From a virus, in IMG/VR virus record IMGVR_UViG_3300037264_004389, positions 1 through 30,194 of that record: 30,194 bases of DNA. The stretch is one strand, 5' to 3'. Shown piece by piece: positions 22,572 to 29,322 of the stretch (position 1 is its first letter; the number at the start of each line of letters is the position of its first letter). Under the pieces are notes generated by a model. It was given only the letters and a program-made list of their open reading frames with translations, made no database searches and was not told the DNA's origin. The position numbers were made by a program, and so were the translations under genes.

Positions 22572-24447
22572 GCATCATACGACTAGCTCTAATCTGCATA
22601 TATTGCTTTTTGAACTGTTGGTTTCTCAATAGCGCTTGATAATGCCTGCTAGCTCCCGATTCAATGGGGGTACTTCTAGTTGATTTAGATACTACTAATC
22701 CGCCTTTTGTTGAAACTATAGAGACAGGGTTCTGCACAGTTGGGCTTGTACCAAGATACTTATAAAGACCCCCCTTTACCGCCCAGCAAGCTCTAGCAAG
22801 TGCGTAAGAAAAATCATCGTGTTTTCCCACCATTGTTGGGGCACGTACTACTTTATATTTTGCGCCTTCACGCTTCTGAAGCTCTAACAATTCCTGTAGT
22901 AGTACATGATTTTCGTAAGGCTCAAACCTAGTCTCCACAATAAGAGAGTACAAGACACTAAAAACTTCATCATTAAGTCTATCTGTGAAATTGATAAAGC
23001 TAAACTGCTTTAACCCCTCTTTTACTAGCTCATCTTCTAGAGGCCCCGCACAGTATTGATCAAACACCCCACCTACTATTCTGAATGCACTGCATAGATT
23101 TTTGATAACTGGGACTACGTGTTTAGTCATCTGGAGCCGGTCTACGTCCTCATAAGGGATAACTCCGGGGTATTGCACCATCCCATAATCTAGTACCACA
23201 TTATCTGTAACAGGATCGGCGTGTACAATTACATGCGCAGTACCATCGTTAGAAAGACCGAGGTCGTTACCATAAAAATACCGAATTGAGATCTTACCTC
23301 TTGATTGCTCTACGCGCTCATTCTGTTTAGCAAGTTCTATACAATTTAAAAGGTATTCTTCTTTTGGTATAAAACCCTCAATACGTTCCGAGAACTCAGC
23401 TCCGAATTCGACCACGAATCGTTCAGAACCGTCACTGTTCCACCGTGTTCTTAAAAACTTTGAATTTATATTTGGATTTGCTATCCATGTTGGGATGTGG
23501 AGCATCAGAATACTTTCATCAGGTCCGTCATTAGGCCCCCCGCCTAGTGATCTTAGATACAATTCATATACCTTACCAGCCTTTGTTCTGGGGCTTGATA
23601 GGCTTAAAATCCTTCCATCGAGACCATAATCTCCTACAGAAGGAATCATAGCGTTATAGATCTGCTCATCTGATTGGTTCCCACCATTGTCTAAAAACCA
23701 CGCTAACTCATCAAAGGTAATCTTGATGTTACCGCCACCTCTAAGGGCTCTCGAGTTACACCCATGGGACCCGAGAATTACAGATGCGCGATTAGAACTC
23801 TTTTTAAAGTATTTGAGATCTGCTTCGGTTCTTAATTCAATTTCTGAGTTCTTTGGTTTATTAACTACGTATTGTTGAAAAAATGGAGTTTTTTCTATAT
23901 AAGATTTTACTACAGTAAAAAGTTTAGAGGCTTGTTTTCTAGTATTTGCGAGGTTTGTGAGATTGATAGTGTCTTCCCGAAGCAGACCATAGTACTCCAA
24001 AGGATCAAATTTCTTTAATAATTTATAGGTCTCATACGTTTCTGCCAACGACGCTATTGAGGTCTTGCACCCCCTTCTTCCGAAGATCATTAGGCCTTCC
24101 TGCCAGTCCCCTTGCGGAGCCTTTACATTACACCTGTTTTGATCTTTCAACCAGAGGAAGAAGTCATGTTCTGTGAGTGTAGCAGTAATTTCTTCTCTAA
24201 ATTTATCGGTTATCTCAATTGTTTTATATACGTTATCTAGAGGCAACCCATAATACATTTTTAACGAAAATTGCATTACGGGGAGTAAGCCAACCCCTAG
24301 TATTTCATTTACAAATGAGACGACACTCTTCTGAGAAGCACTATCGGATCTGAGTTGAGAAGCTAACTGACGGAGTTGGGATTGCTTTGTTTGAGCTGGT
24401 AAGAAGGTTTCATCTAACTGTTGTAGTGAAGAAACAGACATACTCAT
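22561..24447 (-). CDS. terL: Terminase large subunit
   Basis: The 628-residue protein has the two-domain layout of large terminases. The ATPase part has a Walker A-like motif FGRRGCKTS (residues 122-130, Lys128), a Walker B motif IKITFDELAW (Asp246, Glu247) and a coupling motif LSLSSPRT (282-288). The nuclease part has the RNase H-like acidic set: GNDLG (Asp395), VFDQY (Asp463) and HDDFSYA (Asp544/545). It cuts concatemeric DNA and pumps it into the prohead through the portal. The start ATG overlaps the TGA of the upstream gene by four bases. In Walker A the glycine before the lysine is Cys127, a variation comparable to the Ala in the GSAKS motif of phage SPP1. Confidence 0.92.
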   Translation of the reverse strand: MSMSVSSLQQLDETFLPAQTKQSQLRQLASQLRSDSASQKSVVSFVNEILGVGLLPVMQFSLKMYYGLPLDNVYKTIEITDKFREEITATLTEHDFFLWLKDQNRCNVKAPQGDWQEGLMIFGRRGCKTSIASLAETYETYKLLKKFDPLEYYGLLREDTINLTNLANTRKQASKLFTVVKSYIEKTPFFQQYVVNKPKNSEIELRTEADLKYFKKSSNRASVILGSHGCNSRALRGGGNIKITFDELAWFLDNGGNQSDEQIYNAMIPSVGDYGLDGRILSLSSPRTKAGKVYELYLRSLGGGPNDGPDESILMLHIPTWIANPNINSKFLRTRWNSDGSERFVVEFGAEFSERIEGFIPKEEYLLNCIELAKQNERVEQSRGKISIRYFYGNDLGLSNDGTAHVIVHADPVTDNVVLDYGMVQYPGVIPYEDVDRLQMTKHVVPVIKNLCSAFRIVGGVFDQYCAGPLEDELVKEGLKQFSFINFTDRLNDEVFSVLYSLIVETRFEPYENHVLLQELLELQKREGAKYKVVRAPTMVGKHDDFSYALARACWAVKGGLYKYLGTSPTVQNPVSIVSTKGGLVVSKSTRSTPIESGASRHYQALLRNQQFKKQYMQIRASRMMRGR

Positions 24448-24965
24448 CTACCATTGTCTGTAGACTCTAGCTTCTGACGAATAAAATTAGTTATATCTAC
24501 TTCTAACTTATCGCACCGAACCGCAAAATCATCTAAGATCTTATCTACAACATTACCTGAAAGAGTCTCTCCGATGTACAGCTCAATGGCTTGTTTAATC
24601 TCTGGGAATACTAGCCTCATCGCTTCGTTGTAATTGTTCATGAAATCGCTAACATTGCCAACTTTTGAAGCCGCACGATTCTGAGCATCAATAACCTCAT
24701 TAAGGATCTTTAAAGCCTGTGCCCTTTTAGTAGCTATTCCGGAAGCAATAGCTATAAACTCCGCATCGGGTTCTTCACCTTCCGCAAACCAATCATGTTC
24801 TTTATCCAAATCAGAAATAACTTCCCAGAGTTTTTCCTGAATAATTGAAAATTTCTTATCCACCGGAGCGGATTCAAAATCTAACAGAAACTGAGTGTCT
24901 ACCTTACCCACACTAATTACATTAACCACTTTTGTAATAATGTCTCTCTCAGTTGATTTTTTCAT
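24444..24965 (-). CDS. Unrecognised protein before terL; possible small terminase
   Basis: The 173-residue protein is acidic and mostly helical (VSDFMNNYNEAMRLVFPEIKQAIELYIGE and others, interrupted by turns). It lies directly upstream of the large terminase with an ATGA overlap, the usual place of the small terminase subunit, which recognises the packaging site. No HTH motif is visible, so the assignment is positional only. The ATG follows the upstream stop with almost no space (TAA-CC-ATG). It could instead be an unrelated assembly protein. Confidence 0.4.
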   Translation of the reverse strand: MKKSTERDIITKVVNVISVGKVDTQFLLDFESAPVDKKFSIIQEKLWEVISDLDKEHDWFAEGEEPDAEFIAIASGIATKRAQALKILNEVIDAQNRAASKVGNVSDFMNNYNEAMRLVFPEIKQAIELYIGETLSGNVVDKILDDFAVRCDKLEVDITNFIRQKLESTDNGR

Positions 24966-24967
24966 GG

Positions 24968-26221
24968 TTAATCCGACTCAGAGTGTTCATCCAAGTAATC
25001 AATGGCTTGAAGTTGGGCAATGCCACCACCAAAATCGGGGGTCGAATATGTGGGAATGCTAGGAAGATCCGAATCAGCAAGAACAATCTCAGGACTAGCT
25101 ATCCCATACACAGCAACATCAGCGACGGGTTTCGCCTCAACATTTTGAGATATCTCCCTTCCAACAAATTGCTTACGGAGCTTCTGGCAAAAGCTTTCTC
25201 TGTAATTAGCACAGGTATAACACCGATCAGGATATGTCTCAAGCTTAAAATCAATACTAGACAGCCCGTTAGGAAGATGGCACTGGGCATCAAGATCCGC
25301 AACACGAATAAATCCTACACGCTTAACAGCGTGACCTAGAAGCTCAGTAGCAACACACTCACCAACCCTCGTGGTTGCAGCAAAATGGACCTTGTAAAGG
25401 TTATATCCTTTTGTCAGGGCTTTTGTCATCCCTTCTATCACGTAGATTCCAGAAGCATCATCGTTCCCTACGACAGTGGGAGCAGCAACCTCTGTTCCTT
25501 TGTATTGAGTTATTTCCGGCTCTGTGGAAAAGGATAGGGATGCCCGCTTTATTTTATTAGAAAGCTTATCTGTGGATAAGGCTATACGCTGAGCTTCATC
25601 CGCACTGATATCCCCCCTGTAAATAGCTTTTCGGAGAGCAGACTTAAGCACAGCTTTATCTAAGATTATCTTGGAAACAACAGGTTTCTGAATTACTGAG
25701 CATCTATCCTTGCCCCCACATAAGCAGTTATACCCTTCTTTACGCCAGACAAAATCAGGATCTAATTTCGCCTTTACTAAAAATTCTTTAGCTCTCCTAC
25801 AAGACCCGAATAGTTCTGGGTCCACAAATACATGCCCCTCTAAACCCCAGCTTTTTAACGCTGAAACAAGAAGAGATTTATGCCCTTTCAAGGTGTCCAT
25901 ATCAAACTTGGAAGCCAATTTTGACAGTAGATCTGCTGTAGTTTTAGTGGTCATCATCGCAAGTCTGGCAACCTTTGTTAGATCCACTTGTTGCTGTGCC
26001 TTCTGATACCCAGAGTTGTCTTCCATGGTTCGTTCCGGTTCCCCGGGGACTCTCTCTGGAAGAAACGGTGCAGTCGTATGCCAAGGGTGCCATTCTGATT
26101 CTAAGTTCTTAATCACTGATTGCCACGGCTTATTATCCGGAGGAGTGTAGTTTACGGCCTGTTCAAACCAGCTAAGATCCGGCACCACCACCCGTTTCCG
26201 CATCAGCTCAGAGATATCCAT
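24968..26221 (-). CDS. Unrecognised protein with two four-cysteine clusters
   Basis: The 417-residue protein holds two cysteine sets: Cys141, 166, 168 and 174 (CLCGGKDRC), and Cys314, 334, 337 and 345 (CYTCANYRESFC). The spacing, one distant Cys followed by three close ones, resembles sites that hold an iron-sulfur cluster or zinc, but no known family was recognised. Residues 188-235 form a basic helical segment. GGGAG lies six bases before the ATG. The gene ends just before the possible small terminase, so a role linked to packaging or DNA handling is conceivable. Confidence 0.5.
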   Translation of the reverse strand: MDISELMRKRVVVPDLSWFEQAVNYTPPDNKPWQSVIKNLESEWHPWHTTAPFLPERVPGEPERTMEDNSGYQKAQQQVDLTKVARLAMMTTKTTADLLSKLASKFDMDTLKGHKSLLVSALKSWGLEGHVFVDPELFGSCRRAKEFLVKAKLDPDFVWRKEGYNCLCGGKDRCSVIQKPVVSKIILDKAVLKSALRKAIYRGDISADEAQRIALSTDKLSNKIKRASLSFSTEPEITQYKGTEVAAPTVVGNDDASGIYVIEGMTKALTKGYNLYKVHFAATTRVGECVATELLGHAVKRVGFIRVADLDAQCHLPNGLSSIDFKLETYPDRCYTCANYRESFCQKLRKQFVGREISQNVEAKPVADVAVYGIASPEIVLADSDLPSIPTYSTPDFGGGIAQLQAIDYLDEHSESD

Positions 26222-26232
26222 GTTCGACTCCC

Positions 26233-26427
26233 TTATTCAAAATTTAAATCGCCGTAAGTACGACCAAGGGCTTTTTCCGCCCATTTCAACAGCTCTATTG
26301 CTGCGACTCTGCGACTCAGTTCATCCGGTAACTCCCTTTGTCGGAGACTCACCGGTACAAGTTCCAGCTCTTCTGAGGTGGGGACAACACCAAACGCTCT
26401 AAGAAGCTGTACCGCTAATGATGGCAT
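26233..26427 (-). CDS. Small helical protein (64 aa)
   Basis: This 64-residue protein reads as helices: MPSLAVQLLRAFGV, then ELSRRVAAIELLKWAEKALGR. There is no transmembrane segment or cysteine. The ATG follows the upstream stop after three bases, and its own TAA lies eleven bases before the next start, so it is part of the same translation unit. No family recognised. Confidence 0.5.
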   Translation of the reverse strand: MPSLAVQLLRAFGVVPTSEELELVPVSLRQRELPDELSRRVAAIELLKWAEKALGRTYGDLNFE

Positions 26428-26430
26428 TTC

Positions 26431-27144
26431 TTATCTCAATGATTTTTCTTGTTCTTCATAACACTGGTTGCACAAAGCTTCTTCTGGATTACTCCCATCC
26501 CATTCTTGCGGCATTGGCACTGGAATCCCACAACCGGGGCATGAAACTTTCTGAACTTTCTGAAACCGGCTTCGTTCAAGTAGGCTTTTAATTTTATTAT
26601 CGTTCTTCATATCCTTACTTAGCTTGGGTGAAGGTTGTGCAAAGTCCTGAATATTGTGCACCACGTCTCGAACAGATTCTTTTCTAAGAATTTTAAAGAT
26701 CTTTTCGTCTGGGATACTAGGATCAGAACTCTTTATATACCTGAATTTATTCCCGCTATCCATTGCAAAAATAACCCTAGCAACTTTTTCGTTTGTTCTA
26801 ATAGAGCGCCCCGCTTGATCTTCAAGCAACAAGAAAATCTGTTTAGCTTCGTTATTTACAGCTACCTTATCGGCAGCTGCATTTTTTGTTTTCTGTTCTT
26901 CTGACGCTGCCTCCATCTTCAACGGTGTTCCATCGGGATCAAACATCTGCTGGATATACGTACCATCATCAGAAATCTGCCAGAGATCCCTGTCAGCTTG
27001 GTGTACAAGAATATTCTCAGCTACCTTAGAGAACTGTTGAAGAAGCTCAGGTGTTGCAGTTTTTATTACAGTACGTTCGCTAGAACTAAGGTAATAATCA
27101 AGCCCGCTAGCCCCAAATTTAATATCTGTTTCATGAAGTGACAT
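26431..27144 (-). CDS. Unrecognised protein with C-terminal zinc ribbon
   Basis: The 237-residue protein ends in a zinc ribbon (Cys202, 205, 225, 228: CPGC...CNQC). The N-terminal 170 residues are mixed alpha/beta with a YLSSSERTVIK segment and a helical, lysine-rich middle. It has one of the best ribosome binding sites in the window (GGAGG, six bases before ATG). It is the first gene after the 75-base space downstream of the sigma-like gene, which may separate regulatory from structural genes. Function not recognised; nucleic-acid or protein binding by the ribbon is possible. Confidence 0.5.
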   Translation of the reverse strand: MSLHETDIKFGASGLDYYLSSSERTVIKTATPELLQQFSKVAENILVHQADRDLWQISDDGTYIQQMFDPDGTPLKMEAASEEQKTKNAAADKVAVNNEAKQIFLLLEDQAGRSIRTNEKVARVIFAMDSGNKFRYIKSSDPSIPDEKIFKILRKESVRDVVHNIQDFAQPSPKLSKDMKNDNKIKSLLERSRFQKVQKVSCPGCGIPVPMPQEWDGSNPEEALCNQCYEEQEKSLR

Positions 27145-27219
27145 TGATATCCTCCGAGATGTTTTGATTCTAAAAGTATTCAGTTACAAATAATTACAAG
27201 CAGAGTACAAAAAAACTAG

Positions 27220-27840
27220 TTACATACGCACAGAGTACTCAAGGCTTTCCATGAAATCTACGTCTTTGTAGTCTTTAGAGGCAAGAACACGCAAGATATT
27301 AAAATTCTCAGATATCTTTGTAAAGTATTCTACATACACCTTAAATCGAGGCTGGACATCTGCACTAGACTTCAGTAGCTCTATAGCCTTTAGGAATCTG
27401 TACCTGACCCTACCTTGGGAAAGCCCCGTAAGAACCCCTGTAACCGTTTGAGAGGATGATTTTGACATAAGACAGAGTAATTTAACTTGCTCTTCCGATA
27501 AAACTTTTAACAGATCGGTTTGCATTTCTTGAAAGTCAACAGGAGGAAGACTCAAAATAAATTGAAGCCTTTGGATTGTACGCTTAATCCGATAGGAAAC
27601 CCCACCTTGCGTGAGACCAAATAGGACTGCAATTTCTTCCTGACTTTTTTGAACAAAGAAATATAAATATAACAGGTCCCGCTCCATCTTTGGAAGTGTC
27701 TGAATCAGAGGTCTGAGTTCCTCAAATGAAATATTAAATCGCGGAGCAATGAAATCCTTAAGTGTTAGTGCATCTTCGTTAGAGTACATTGCGCATAACT
27801 CTTGGGGGTCTTTGTATTCGAGAAAAGGTTTTGTGTTCAA
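27220..27840 (-). CDS. Tandem sigma-region-4-like HTH protein
   Basis: This 206-residue protein has two units that resemble sigma-70 region 4. The first (about 42-95) contains LPKMERDLLYLYFF, then SQEEIAVLFGLTQGGVSYR and a helix KRTIQRLQF. The second (about 107-157) contains LSEEQVKLLCL, then SQTVTGVLTGLSQGRVRYR and a helix KAIELL. The two are clearly related, and both keep the G-L-(T/S)-Q-G turn. Sigma region 4 binds the -35 element; no region 2 is visible, so it is not a complete sigma factor. It might be a late-transcription co-activator. The TTG start has GAGG five bases upstream and lies 23 bases after the exonuclease stop. Confidence 0.65.
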   Translation of the reverse strand: MNTKPFLEYKDPQELCAMYSNEDALTLKDFIAPRFNISFEELRPLIQTLPKMERDLLYLYFFVQKSQEEIAVLFGLTQGGVSYRIKRTIQRLQFILSLPPVDFQEMQTDLLKVLSEEQVKLLCLMSKSSSQTVTGVLTGLSQGRVRYRFLKAIELLKSSADVQPRFKVYVEYFTKISENFNILRVLASKDYKDVDFMESLEYSVRM

Positions 27841-27863
27841 AGCGTCCTCTTTGAGTTCTTGAA

Positions 27864-28736
27864 TTATCCTACCTTGAAAAATCCAGAGGTAAAATTGCTT
27901 TCTATATCTACAAGTTTTGGAATAAAGGATTTAAACTCTAAAGAACAAAATGATTCCCTAAGCTGCTCTCGATCAAAAGGACCGTATTGAACGTTATAAT
28001 CTATATCCTTTTTCAATTTAATCAGATCATAATTAAGTCGAATCTTTTCAGAGTATTTGGATAACCCTCTATCAAGTACATTTATATTGTCAGGAGTGGG
28101 AGCCGGGGATAACATAGACATAAAGGCAAACAAGTTCGCAGTTTTTTGTTTACCGTATCCGGGTACCCCTTTAAGATTGTCCGTGAGATCACCACAAATA
28201 GATTTATACAAAGGAATAGCGTTTGGAAAGACCAAAAACTTCCCCTTCACTTTTTCAGCATCCCAAGCTACGTCTACTCCATGTTTAAAGTCTGGGGAAA
28301 AAACAACAACACGAGAATCTATAAGTTGTAGCAGATCACTATCAGCAGAATAGATGTATGTAACATCAGATTGAAGCTCTTTTTCTATTAAAGAGGCTAT
28401 CACATCATCAGCCTCCTCTTTATCAGCCCAAACTTGAAATACCCCTAAGCACTGGAGTATATGACATAAGTTAGATATATCTAAAGAGATATTCTGCTTT
28501 TTACTAAGTCTATGACCTTTATAATCAGCGAACTTACGAACCTTCTCTTCCGGGTATCTGTCCCATACAATAAAAATATTATCTACTTTTGGGCTTAGTT
28601 GTTGCTTTAAACGGATAAGGGTGCGAAGGAATCCGTATGTTACACCGGTAGGAACGCCTTTAGACGTGCATAGATTTAGAGCAAACCCCGCTCTGTAAAC
28701 CAAATTCATACCATCAATTACTAAATTTATCTTCAT
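27864..28736 (-). CDS. Nested in-frame start for a free 5'-3' exonuclease (290 aa)
   Basis: The FEN half begins at an internal ATG at 28736 preceded by AGAGG five bases upstream. Translation from it would give a normal-sized single-domain phage exonuclease of 290 residues, MKINLVIDG..., next to the fusion protein. The site is moderately strong, and the position exactly at the domain border argues against chance. Confidence 0.45.
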   Translation of the reverse strand: MKINLVIDGMNLVYRAGFALNLCTSKGVPTGVTYGFLRTLIRLKQQLSPKVDNIFIVWDRYPEEKVRKFADYKGHRLSKKQNISLDISNLCHILQCLGVFQVWADKEEADDVIASLIEKELQSDVTYIYSADSDLLQLIDSRVVVFSPDFKHGVDVAWDAEKVKGKFLVFPNAIPLYKSICGDLTDNLKGVPGYGKQKTANLFAFMSMLSPAPTPDNINVLDRGLSKYSEKIRLNYDLIKLKKDIDYNVQYGPFDREQLRESFCSLEFKSFIPKLVDIESNFTSGFFKVG

Positions 28737-29246
28737 AGTATCCTCTGGAACTAAGGAGGAAGTCTCTATAACTTCCGCTATGGAAATGCTGTCAAGGCGG
28801 GCTTCCACATGGACATGTCCATTATTTTTTCCCACAACAACTGCGGGAATACCCCTATATTTCCCAAACTTAAACCGGACAAAATGCCCTAAACGTGGAA
28901 AGAACTCTTGTTCTTTTCGAAGGTTCCGGCAAATACTCTGAACCTCTTGCTCCGGTATTCTGACTAGATTTTTTGTCCCGTTTTGTCGCGTAAACAAAGG
29001 CCCAATAAAAAAGGGACTAGAGGAGATCCTGAAAATTCTACCGTCTTCTTTAGGACAGATAAAAACATAGCTACAAAAGGGAAAATCAGAAGTATCAGGT
29101 TCTGTGCAGTATTGTTTAGGGTGTATCGGGTGGGGGAAAAGAACAGGAACATCACCTAAATACTGAATAATAGTTGCTTTGATTCTGGCGTAAGGAATTG
29201 CCTCGCCTTCCTCAGACAGTTGTAGGATTGCCCACGCTGCCACCAT
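27864..29246 (-). CDS. NusG-like (NGN-KOW) domain fused to 5'-3' exonuclease (FEN)
   Basis: I take the ATG at 29246, which has GGAGG seven bases upstream, instead of the GTG at 29288; the product has 460 residues. Residues about 3-105 resemble the NGN domain of NusG (AAWAILQLS at the start, CSYVFICPKEDG, FFIGPL, EQEVQSI), and about 120-167 a KOW segment (GHFVRFKFGKYRGIPAVVVG). From 171 on it is a complete FEN nuclease: VIDGMN (Asp178), VWDRYPEEKVRKF (Asp229), EEADD (277-281), ADSD (302, 304) and GDLTDNLKGVPGYGKQKTA (Asp353, 356 and the helix-hairpin-helix). FEN enzymes remove RNA primers; NusG-like factors bind RNA polymerase. I know no established protein with this combination. Confidence 0.8.
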   Translation of the reverse strand: MVAAWAILQLSEEGEAIPYARIKATIIQYLGDVPVLFPHPIHPKQYCTEPDTSDFPFCSYVFICPKEDGRIFRISSSPFFIGPLFTRQNGTKNLVRIPEQEVQSICRNLRKEQEFFPRLGHFVRFKFGKYRGIPAVVVGKNNGHVHVEARLDSISIAEVIETSSLVPEDTMKINLVIDGMNLVYRAGFALNLCTSKGVPTGVTYGFLRTLIRLKQQLSPKVDNIFIVWDRYPEEKVRKFADYKGHRLSKKQNISLDISNLCHILQCLGVFQVWADKEEADDVIASLIEKELQSDVTYIYSADSDLLQLIDSRVVVFSPDFKHGVDVAWDAEKVKGKFLVFPNAIPLYKSICGDLTDNLKGVPGYGKQKTANLFAFMSMLSPAPTPDNINVLDRGLSKYSEKIRLNYDLIKLKKDIDYNVQYGPFDREQLRESFCSLEFKSFIPKLVDIESNFTSGFFKVG

Positions 29247-29322
29247 CAAAAAGCCTCCAGAAAAACATGTGAATCCATCCGCCCCCACAAGAGGAACGGT
29301 ATTCCCGCCAATTTACGATAAA

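Noticed and set aside
27200-27220. T-run after the sigma-like gene as a terminator
   Set aside because: Seven T follow the stop codon, but no GC-rich stem precedes them. A GAGTAC/GTACTC inverted repeat nearby has its arms on both sides of the T-run, which is not terminator geometry.
28401-28418. GAGGAGG followed by ATG inside the exonuclease
   Set aside because: The out-of-frame ATG meets a TGA after two codons, and the purine run simply encodes the Glu-Glu-Ala-Asp-Asp active-site motif.
29247-29288. GTG at 29288 as start of the NusG-FEN gene
   Set aside because: The ATG at 29246 has GGAGG at seven bases, and the extra 14 residues do not fit the NGN start. The upstream GTG has no SD.
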